A stretch of DNA of 64,000 nucleotides from Mercurialis annua (Eukaryota > Streptophyta > Magnoliopsida > Malpighiales > Euphorbiaceae), in the NCBI RefSeq assembly GCF_937616625.2, contig NC_065571.1, positions 53,491,651 through 53,555,650 on the forward strand. Direction: 5' to 3'. The notes beneath the pieces are model-generated. The model saw only the letters and a program-made list of their open reading frames with translations, was not told the DNA's origin and did not search any database. The translations under genes were made by a program, and so were the position numbers. Shown piece after piece: positions 47,381 to 58,100 of this stretch (the first letter of the stretch is position 1; the number at the start of each line of letters is the position of its first letter).

Positions 47381-49876
47381 ATGGCTGTACAAATGCAGAA
47401 TTTGCCCAAGAAAAGTTTTAATCAAGCCCAGTTTACTTATAGCTGCCCATCGTGGTGGAACTCAAATGAACAGCAAACTCCACTGCCTTCATCCAGGAAT
47501 ATAAGCTTTAAAGTGGAATCTTCACCCCAACTGTACCATGAAGCAAAGAATTTAGGTCTGCAACTCTTGGACCAGGATTCATCTTCATCTCAATCAATTG
47601 ATCAGTCTCACAATGAAGTAGCTGCTGTGGGAGGGACCAGTTCACAAGATCAATGTATTTCATCTGAATCTGGTATTGGCTTGCAATTTTCTTTATGTTG
47701 ATTTTAATTTTTTTTCCGTCTCTTGCGAAATACATATAGACTGTTACGATTAGCAAATGAGACCAAAAGATAATAGTTGAAAAGTAGCTGAAAATTTTCC
47801 TTTCCTTTTCTTTTCACATCATGCTAAATGCTGGAAGTCGATTGCTGGTGCTGTTAGATGATCAAAGCTCAACAGTGTTGTTTCAATGCTACCTTAAACT
47901 CTTTTTTGTTTCTGATCTAGATAGGTTGAAAAGGCTATAATAATGGCAGGATTCTTTTGAAACTCAGTAAGGCTGTAAATGTTCATGGGGTATGACAACA
48001 GCGGTTAATATGTTCTTATGACCTTCCTATTGTTATTCAGCTTATCTGTCTTTGACGTCATTGTCTGATTGTTGTAAATGACATCTTTAAGGGGAATGAG
48101 TTTAGAGTAACTTTCTAGCTATCAAGTCATTAAATACATTCAGTTGGTGGCTTTATTACATCTATTCTCTATCACATTTCCATTTCTTTTTGTATATTTG
48201 CATATGTGTACGCATGTCTCTTTTTATTTTTATGGTGCAGTAAGGATTGGATTTCTTTCTTGTGGTAGCTTAAATGCCAACTTTAAAATTTGTTCACATT
48301 CACTCTTAGCCTCTCTCAGAGAATGATCTTGGTTTTGCAACTTTTTTTATCTGGATGCTTAATCTTTTTCCCCCATAGCTAGTTATTTTGCATCCTGAAG
48401 TTTGAAGCCATTGTCTGACCGTCTTTTGTTGGATTTGGATGCTGGTTGTTGTGGCCAGTTCCCGTATGCATTGAATCAAGGCCCAAATATTGGCATTTAA
48501 CATGGTCTCTAAATTTTTAAAACGTAAGGGGAAATATGAAAGTTTTCATTTTTGACACCTTATGTTGAGAATGTACCTCTCAATCTGATGTTGATTGTCC
48601 ATATATCATGTGTAGTAGCTGCTGTTTTATGCTTTGTGATCGGTTGAATGTGCTACCGTAGCTGAATACTGGGAAATCAATATCTAATTAGCGATTGTAT
48701 AGCTCTAGCATAATACTGGTCAATCTTAATTGTACGTTTTCCCCTTGTGACATACTCTCAGGCGAAGATGAAAGTTGTGGGAAGAGTGCAGAAGGCAGGA
48801 TGAAGCCAGTTTTCATGTATGGCACTCCTGAAATTGCGCTTAATCCTTCACAAGCTGACAATAGTCATTCACTGGTAGGTCAAATCTTTTTTGTTTTAAT
48901 TTCTTTTTTTGGGGTTCGACTTTTCAGGTTTGTCGTAAATTGATGTTTCTGTTTCAATTTCAGGCTCACGCTCCATTTTCCTATGCTGATTACTTTGGGG
49001 GATCGTTTATCTCATATGGACCGCAGGCTATAGTGAGTTTCATTGAGTTTGTTTTGTTTGGTATCCGCAATCTGCATGCAGGCATATTTGTGCCGTTGTA
49101 GGTGCATTTATATAGGAAATATCATGTAATTGGAGATGTGATGTTCAGAATAGTGTTAATGAACTAGGAAATTTTATGTATGGTTTTATTCGGAAACTGA
49201 CTAGATTGTTCCCCAGTTGGGTACTCAGCTTATGGAGATGACTGCTGGACGAGTCCCTCTTCCTCTTGATCTTGCTGATGATGGACCCATATATGTCAAC
49301 GCTAAACAGTACCATGGAATACTTAGGAGGAGGCAATCTCGTGCAAAGCTAGAGGCTCAGAACAAACTTGTCAAAGCCAGAAAGGTATACAAGGTCTGCA
49401 TGTATATTTGTACTGTCAGAGACTTGAGAACTACAAATTCAGTCGTTGACGATCTTATCTACTTATGTGCGCTTAAATCTTATTCGCGAACAGAAATGTC
49501 ATGAGCATAATTGATCTTAATACAATCTTGATAAGGTTAGCCATATCTATTAACATATGAACCGCTCACTATGTTGCTCAATAAAATGCAGCCATATCTT
49601 CACGAGTCTCGCCATCAGCATGCTCTAAATAGGGTTAGGGGATCCGGCGGGCGATTTGTCAGCAAAAAGAAAGTCAGAGAACTGGATCCTAGTATTACCT
49701 CTAGCAGGCAAGGTGGGTCAGATCGTATCCGCCCGCAACAGGAGGAGACTTCAGAAAATGAAAGGCATCACTACTCGAGAACTATCAAATCTGGTGCTTC
49801 GAACTACTCAGGCATATCCATGCGCTTCGGTGGAGGCATGCAATCCAATCGGGGCCTTATGTACAGTGGAACCTAG
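47381..49876 (+). CDS. Nuclear transcription factor Y subunit A (NF-YA), five coding exons
   Basis: Exons: 47381-47672, 48762-48874, 48964-49032, 49217-49384, 49592-49876. Phases agree throughout and predict 308 aa, usual for plant NF-YA. NF-YA joins the NF-YB/NF-YC histone-fold dimer and gives the trimer its CCAAT-box specificity. The conserved core spans the last junction: the subunit-interaction helix [20 protein letters not shown] (about residues 182-201) and the DNA-binding part [20 protein letters not shown] (215-234) followed by RF. The N-terminal half is Gln/Ser-rich, as expected for the activation region; the C-terminal tail is Ser/Arg-rich. A miR169 target site lies in the 3' UTR. 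A second in-frame donor 9 bases after the one used (49394) would add three residues between the two halves of the core. Which of the NF-YA paralogues this is cannot be told. Confidence 0.95.
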
Positions 49877-49914
49877 CGCTGTGCAGGCATCAAACGTCCG
49901 GTAACTAAACTGGA

Positions 49915-49935
49915 CGGGCAATTCATCCTTGGCTT
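49915..49935 (+). promoter_or_regulatory. miR169 target site in the NF-YA 3' UTR
   Basis: The 21-nt stretch containing GGCAATTCATCCTTGGCT, 38 bp after the stop codon, is nearly complementary to miR169 (the miR169 complement contains GGCAAGTCATCCTTGGCT). The site has a mismatch in the middle part and at the ends. miR169 control of NF-YA mRNAs through the 3' UTR is well established in plants. Confidence 0.88.
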
Positions 49936-50450
49936 TATCTACTTACTTCAGAATTGTGTTTATTATTACAAGTGCATCAACTAAAGAGTGCTGTTTGCTT
50001 CGACAAACAATCTGGTTGTGTTTGTGATTCTACATTTGATGGTCATCCATCAAAGGGTTGCTTTTGAATGTTAAATTTCACTATGAAGTTTTACGTTTGC
50101 TTTCATACACCATCAAATACATTATGTGACTCAACAGAAAGCTTTGAGCTTGCTTGTAGTAGTTGTCTTAAAATCGTGGATCTTTGATGGTTTTTGTTAA
50201 TTTTGAGTCTGAGCATATGGATTTGCTATTAATTATGCAGAATCTTGTCTAAATAGAAATTCATATATATATATTTTTTAAAAAGTATATGGTTTTAAAA
50301 ATACAGGAGAAATGCAATGTTAAAAACCAGAGCCCTCAGCTTGGGTGTGTAATCAGGCTGAGTTCGAGCTCGAACTTGAGTGTGTTTTACAAGCTCAAGG
50401 TCGAATGGGTACACATTCTTAAGTTCGAGCTTGGACTTCATTTTAACAAA
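49936..50450 (+). other. NF-YA 3' UTR and downstream spacer
   Basis: The first 200-300 bases are probably 3' UTR. At 50325-50445 there is a short GAGCTCGAACTTGAG-type dispersed repeat. No gene was seen. Confidence 0.5.
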
Positions 50451-50494
50451 TCTATCTATCTATCTATCTATATCTATATATCTATATCTATATA
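50451..50494. repeat. (TATC)n/(TATATC)n microsatellite
   Basis: TATC units pass into TATATC/TATA units and run directly into the Helitron 5' end, which makes the exact Helitron start uncertain by a few bases. Confidence 0.9.
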
Positions 50495-53400
50495 CTTATA
50501 TAATTGAGAGGACCAACGAAGGCCTCTCATTGATTCCTACAAAATAGAGCTCTCTCATTAATTTTCACAAAATAGAGCTCTCTCATTAATTCCCACTTTT
50601 TTTAAAACACTTATATTATTTTAATTTTATAAATCACATTTAATTTACCTTATCTTTCTTATGTAAAACACTAACGTGTAACGTGTAAAACTTGACCTCC
50701 AATTCTGAAAAATTCCAGATCTCCAAACAACTCATTCCATCTTCAAATAAAAAGATCAAATTTGCAAGTAACCAAACAATGGTCCGCTGGGTCACAAAGT
50801 ACTCTGATTCTATTATGGCAACTTGATGGGTAGGTTATGTTTTTCTTTCTTTTCTTTTTTTACTTAATTAACCAATTATTTCTTGCATTTATTTGATGAT
50901 GGTAAATAAAGTTGTAATTTTTTATTAGGCTGCCTAATTTTTGTTATTAGGCAATTTTTGTTATTAGGTAAATAAAGTTGTAATAAAGTACTCTGATTCT
51001 ATTATGGCAACTTGTGTTATTAGGCTGCTAATTTTTTATTACATTCTTTATTAATTAAATTAGAGTTAAGTATAACATTTCTTGTGGTGTTTTGATTGAA
51101 TCGTTTTGTTGTTTTGTTGGAATATTAGGGTTTTTGAGAATTTAATTTTTTTTCCCGATGAAATATAGTGAGAGGTGAAGAGAGAAAATTGAATATTTTT
51201 GCTAAATTAAATTCTAGATTTTCTCTTTTACTTTCAGATTGACTTATTTGTGAAATTATTATGAATTAATTGTAAAAATGACGGGATTTTGTTGGAATAA
51301 TTGATTTCATTAGGGGTCATCTATTAGTCCCCACAAAATTCATGTGAAGTTTTTTGCTTATCAATGATCAACTGTTAATTAGTTTGCATTAATTTTAAAA
51401 AAGCTTTTATAAATCATGTTTTTCTCTAATTTTATGCAGCTTTTATGCCTAGAATTAAAACTGGTAGATCATTTAAGGTTGAAATCATGTGTGATTTTAG
51501 TGCAGCACATGAATCTCAGAAGGCAATTTTGTTGTTTAGTATGGTAGTTTTATGTATCTATAGCTTAAATTAATGTAGTTTTCTGATCAATGAATCAATT
51601 TGTATCATAAATCACATAATTGTCATTTGATTCAAAATTTCCTAAAAGTCTCAAGTACAGGTCATGATACCCACAAAAACTAGGGAGGAAGAAAAAACTC
51701 AGCATGAGGCAAACAAAGAAAACAATTCAAACGTGCTCATGAATTTCCGACGTAAGTTTTTCAATTAAACTGCATAACATATTGTGGTCGTACAAAAACA
51801 AAAAGATGTGGAGCAGAGTAATAAACAACCAATTAAAGAACAATTATGTGCCTTTGTTCCGGCGGTAGAAAATAATTACAGCCGCCACCTCTGTCTCGAC
51901 CATCACTTACTAGAGAATTCAAATGCATGTTTCGATTTAAAATTAGAAATACCACTTACAAGTCACATATATTTATATGATTCTTAAATAAATTACTTGC
52001 TAATAGTGTCAATGGGACGAGTCAAAAAACAATAATGAGATTGTTTATTGGTATCATATATTTCAAATTCCATTATTTATCTTTCTAAATATTATCCATG
52101 AAATACGTATTTTTGGTTATTTGGGTTTTTATTTTTTATTTTTTGAACCAATATGTGACCTTTCTTTACATTTAATATTTAACTATTACTACTATAATGT
52201 TAATTGTAATGATACAATTACATATTTTGTTTTGTTTTTTTCTTATAGATACCATGCCATCTATGAAGAACGGAAACTTCGACGAACCTGTGTGTCCCGT
52301 TCCGTAAATAAAAAATTATAAAAAAACCTAAAACATTCTCAATAGATAATTTTTTTGATACAATTACTCACAATTTTTATTGTTCACGTTATCTATAATA
52401 AAGTTTATCTTCTTAATTATGTTTAATTTATTTTATTAATTGACATAAATATATAAATAAAATTTAATATATATAATATTTTTAATTTTATAAATATATC
52501 CTATATTTTAATTATTTACACGTTTCCCCCACGTTTCGTGTCCTTCATTTAAAAAAAAATATCGTTTCTGCGTATCCGTTTCGTGTCGTTTTTGTTTTCC
52601 GTTTCCGTTTCCGTGCTATCTAGCATGCCATCTATACAAATAAAGAAGAAAAATTTAGCACTACCGTTAAAAGTCCTTTAAAAAATAGCTACAAAATGCA
52701 AAATCAAAGCATGACCGATTTACAAAATTTTCAATTAACGTAAGTATAATTATAATAAATAATTTTCAATTATAAAAAAAGTATTCTAATCACTTATATA
52801 TTTTTTTACAGGTCATTCAAATTTTATATTACAACTCAAAATTTTAAATTTTGAGTTTCTTTATAAATTCATATGCCATGTTAAACAAAATCAATATGAT
52901 ATGATACTAAAATGTAAGAGCATCTTCAATGCAATGCTAAAATGGAGTGCTAATGCCATAATTTAACATTAAGTCTTAAAATGCAATTCCAATGCAATGC
53001 TATAGTTTGTGCTAAATTTAGCATATGCTATATCACGTGCTAAATTTAGCACAGACTATAGCATATGCTAAACTAAAACAACCAATAACAGTTCACTATT
53101 AATTACAATTTTACCGCGGTTATTTTTTTCATTTATTATTTCAACATATTTTTTTACTTTTCTATTTTCTTCATTTTAAATTTTGTGCTTCTTTTTAATT
53201 TTATGATCTCGATTTAATTTTTAATAATAGACCATACATCAATATAATATAAAAATTAAATAATTTATTTTTATATAGTTCATCAATTCTCTTAATTATT
53301 ATTTTTTGAAAAGCTCATTACTATATCAAAAAAATATTAAATTAATTTTTATTTAGAATATCTAATTAAAAAAATTATCAAATAATTAAAAATTAATAAA

Positions 53401-54000
53401 ATTAAGAGTAATTATTATAATAAATAATTATAACACTTATTTTTAACTTTGTGCATTGGAGAAAAAAATAGAATGTTATGCTATTTATAGCATGTTACCA
53501 CTTTTATATGCTAAATTTAGGACAAAAAATAGCACTCCATTGGAGATGCCCTAAAAGCGCAAATAATAAATATGCGGGTTTTGCTTATGCAATAATCTAA
53601 CACGCATTTTACAGTGGAACATGAACTTAATTTTATTATCAATTGCAAAAAAATCAAATCACACAAAAAAAAATATCGTAAAGTATTGAGAAGTATGATA
53701 TTTGCGCCACATTTCATTATCAGAAGTAGTTGCAGACAAATTTGAAAAAAAAAACAAAAGAAAGTAATTGGAGAGATAAATATCAAATACCAGTAGAAGA
53801 AATAAAATATAAAAAATGTATCGTAGATATTCAGTATTTTAAAACAATTCATTATTAGGATTGTTAGATGTTTTTTTTATTAGATCATAAATTATGAATT
53901 TTATTTATTAAGAATTATTTATATTATTTTTTAAAAATTTAATTACTTTTAAAATATATAAAAATTTGATTCCGCGCAAATGCGCGGGCTTTCGACTAGT
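50487..54000 (+). mobile_element. Non-autonomous Helitron, about 3.5 kb
   Basis: The 5' end TCTATATACTTATATAATTG follows an A, as expected for Helitrons. The 3' end has a 16-bp hairpin, CCGCGCAAATGCGCGG (53972-53987), 12 bp before CTAGT at 53996-54000, the canonical CTRRT terminus. The first 140 bp are closely similar to the start of the neighbouring autonomous element at 54001. No RepHel coding sequence is present. Inside are a direct repeat of about 30 bp (50796 and 50989), exon-like stretches that I could not identify (51435-51520 and 51661-51750) and a Tourist-like MITE. The 5' boundary lies in a microsatellite and may be off by a few bases. Confidence 0.8.
52918..53551. mobile_element. 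Tourist-like (PIF/Harbinger) MITE, 634 bp, inside the Helitron
   Basis: TAA is duplicated at 52915-52917 and 53552-53554. The ends are inverted: left GAGCATCTTCAATGCAATGC, right (complement) GGGCATCTCCAATGGAGTGC. The TAA duplication and the GGGCATCTCCAATG type of end fit Tourist-like elements. The interior is AT-rich, with GCATATGC palindromes and no ORF. Confidence 0.82.
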
Positions 54001-55125
54001 ACTTATATAATTGAGAGGACCAACGGAGCCCTCTCATTCATTCTCACCAAATAGAGCCCTCTCATTCATTATCACCAAATAGAGCAATCTCATTAGTTCC
54101 CACCTTTTTTAAAGCACTTATATTTATTTAATTTTATAAATCACTTTTAATTAAAAATCAGCAAACTTCCATCTTTTACTCTACATTACGTTTCTCCACA
54201 TTCCAGGCAACCAAAGACATTAAATTCCAACAAAACTCATTACATCTTCAAGCAAAATTCTCCACATTCCAGGCAACCAAACGGACATCAAAACTCTATC
54301 AAATTTCAGCAAACCTCATTCCATCTTCAACCAAAAATCAGCAAACTTCCAATAAGCAAATTCAAGCAAAAATCAGCTAACAAAAACCAACGTCAAATTC
54401 TCTATCTTTAAATGTGAGTTTGCTTTCTTTATTATTTTTGAATTCAACTTCTTATACGGTTTCTTTTTTCCTGCAGCAGTAGCGGCAGTATAGTTCCGAT
54501 TATCTTTAGACTCTTGAATCATCTTCTTTGGTGTTAACATAATTCGGTATTTTCCATTTTTCCCACTAGCATCAGGTTCGTAATGCAGTTTTAAGTTTTT
54601 ATTAGCCAATTATTTTGCATATTTTCCTACTTCAAGACAGTAAAATTATTATTTAGTTTTTTGTAGTTTGGCTAGAGTTGGCAAGTTATAAGATTTGAAA
54701 ACATGAAAACATCTATTGCTAGCATTTTGCTATAAGGTTTGATAAGGGTTATAGTTGTTGTTATTTGGTCTTTGTTGAAGTATCATCATGCAATGGGATA
54801 TGCAGCATATGCTCAATTTATCATAATTATGCTTATTTAGGTTCGACAATGGAACGCATTTGTGTAGCATTTTCAATTAACCTAGCTGTCTTTTACTAAT
54901 ATGATCTTTACAGTTTAATCCGAAGAGGTTTAAATTTGGCGTTTAATCCGAGCTTTGAATTGAGCATTCCAACTTCTGAGAGTTTCATCTCTAGCGTTTT
55001 ACCTTATACTTTAATTGTCAGGTAACTAATCTCACTTTATCTTAAGCTTTTCTATAACCTTTCGTTATGTTTACATCTAGGACATCCTTTGGCTCTTTTG
55101 TAGCAATCTGGTCTATTCTTTTAAT
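54001..55125 (+). other. Helitron 5' region upstream of RepHel
   Basis: The terminal 140 bp contain three ATAGAGC-CTCTCATT repeats. They are followed by tandem segments with CTCCACATTCCAGGCAACCA (about 54190 and 54257) and repeated AAATCAGC words. A promoter and leader for RepHel are expected here. No ORF on either strand looks genuine. Confidence 0.6.
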
Positions 55126-58100
55126 ATGGCACCAAGAAAAAGGAAAATCATAGCAACAACCATTATATGTACAGGTGAGAATTATTTTTATTATTATGCA
55201 ATTTATAACTCCTTTGAAGTATGTATTAAGCCAAAAATAGGTTACAGGTACTAAATGTACTCCATACACTTTCCTCCATATACACTAAGCTGTTACAGGT
55301 ACTAAATTTACTCCATACTATTGTAACCAGCTTCAATTATTTCTACAAATCATAAGATTATCAATCAGCTATTAATTAACTATCCACCCAACAATCTCAC
55401 TAAACATCGGTTTACCTATCTAGCCAAACTCTATCGTTGTTGATTTCTGTTATTTTATCATAATTGTATATTTCATTAATAATTGTATATTTCAATTAGA
55501 TAGTGTTAATACCCAAACTTGATAGATTTAATTTCAATTGGAGAAATTATATGATTCAATTGCCCCATTACAGCCAAAGTTATATTAAACCAGAAAAATA
55601 AAAAAAATAATCTAAGTTATAGTATAAAAATCTATGATTGCAAATAATATGTGTGTCAATTTCAATTTTCCACATTGATTTTTTTTATTACATGCATTTA
55701 CAAATACAGTTTATTTGTAGATAAAGAACTTGCCAGGGAAGCAAGAGCTTATAGGAAAAGAATTTTGATGAGGAAACGAGGTGCATTACGAGTAGATACT
55801 ATACGTAAGTTATTGAACAATATCTTTATTTAATACTTATATACATTTTTATTCATATTAATTTGGTTTATTTGACTATACAGATAGTATTGCAACTCCA
55901 TGGAATTTTAAAAGTTGTATGAAAGGTAGAGTTGATTTTTTTTTTTAAAAAATATCACCTCTCATTCTATAAACATTTTTAAATTCTTTTCATACGTTTT
56001 ACTTTTATGTTATATAATTTGTAGCCAATCGACTTGCAAGGGAAGCGAGAGCTAATAGAAAAAAAAAATTGATGGAAAAAAGAAGTGTATTATCAGCAAA
56101 TATTATGAGTAAGATCTTCAATAATACAATTTATTGTAAAAATATATACACGTGTTTATTCATATTAGTCTGCTATATTCGACGGTACAGATGATACTTC
56201 AACTCCTCCACAATTTGAAGGTTGCATTCAGGGTGCAAATAGTACTTTGGAATCTGGAAGTTCTATGCAAGGTATAATTGAACTTTCAATAAAAAAAACT
56301 GACGTCTTATTATATATACATAAATAAATTGTTTTCATATTTTATACTTTTGGAATTATGTTTGATATAACTTATTAATTTAGTAGATAAACAACGTGCA
56401 AAAGGAGCGAGAGCCAATAGAAAAAGAATTTTGATGACAAAGAGAGGTGCACAAGCAACAATTACTATACGTAAGATCCTCAACGGCATATTTTTCTTTT
56501 GAAAAAATATATATGTGTTAATTCATATTAGTTATCTCTATTTGAATTTACAGTTAGTAATGTTACTCCTTGGGATTTTGGAAGCCCAACTTGCATATGT
56601 GAATTTTGCGGTGCGGTTTTGTGGTATGAAGAAAGAAGTGAAAGAACCAAAAGATCTATCCACCCAAAGTTTTCCTTTTGTTGCATGCAAGGTAGAGTTC
56701 AACTTCCTCTAATGAAAGAGCCTCCAGAGTTTATGAAAAGTTTGCTTGAGGGAGATAATAAAACAAGAAGATCTCATTATATAAACAACAGCAGAAGATA
56801 TAATGGTATGTTCTGTTTTACTTCAATGGGAGGTAGGGTTGATAAAAGAATGAATATGGGCAGAGGCAGTTATGTGTTAAAAATTGGTGGTCAAAACTAT
56901 CATAAAATAGGTTCACTAAAGCCACCTCCGGGAAAAAATCCTGGTTTTGCTCAACTCTATATACATGATACACAAAATGAGATAAAAAATAGGATGCAAT
57001 GCTTTGGAGGTCAACAAACAACTGATGAGCTTGATGCTGAAATTGTTGAAGGTTTGTGTAAAATGTTGGATGAGTATAATCCATATGTTAAATCTTTTAG
57101 AATGGCAAGAGATCGATTTCAGTTAGAAGAAGTGGTTGATGTTCGTTTGCGATTAATCAGTACAAGGGAGAAAGACGGTAGGGTATATGACACCCCTACA
57201 GCATCTGAAGTAGCTGCACTTATTGTTGGTGATTTTAGCAGTGAAAGTACGGGCAGAGACATTATAGTGGAGCATATGCAACAAGGATTACAAAGAATAA
57301 CTGAACTTCATCCGTGTTTCATGCCTATGATGTATCCGTTAATTCACATATATGGTGAAGATGGTTATCGAATAGATGTTCAACACAGAGATGCATCCAA
57401 TGGTCAACGTAAAAGAAACAAGCTAACGATGAGGCAAATGTTTGCATTTCGGTTACAGTTTAGATTCAATGAGGGACACACACTCTTATTGTGTGGTAGA
57501 CTGTTGCAACAATATATTATAGATGCATATATGGCTATGGAAGAGGAGAGGTTTAGATGGATACGAAACAATCAGTCAAAATTGAGAGCTGATCTTTTCA
57601 ATGGCTTAATGGATGCAATATCTAATGGAGATACAATTGCTGCTAAAGTTGGAAAATTTATTGTTTTGCCTTCAAGCCATTTAGGTAGTCCGAGATATAG
57701 AGTACAAAGTTACCAAGACGCAATGGCTATTTGTAGGTGGGCTGGATATCCGGATCTGTTCATAACTTTTACTTGCAATCCTAAATGGCCTGAAATAAAA
57801 CATCTCATGCAATTACTAAAAGGTGAAGATGATTATAGTCGTGTCGAAGTTATCTGTAGAGTGTTTCAAATTAAAGTAAATGAATTGATTCATGATATCA
57901 AGCACAAAAGATATTTTGGACGTACAACTGCAAGTAAGTCACTTTATGTCCTCTGAATTTTAGTCATATTTAAGCTACCTTAGTATTCTGTAATTTTATC
58001 TATTTCTTAATTAATATTTTTTAAAAGATTTTCTAATTTTTTTTGAAATAGCTACCATATTCATATCATAGCTGATCTTAATTAGAATTTTAAAATTCAA

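Noticed and set aside
54373..54609. 78-codon minus-strand ORF in the Helitron 5' region
   Set aside because: Lys/Asn-rich, antisense to RepHel and without any domain; best explained by AT-rich sequence.
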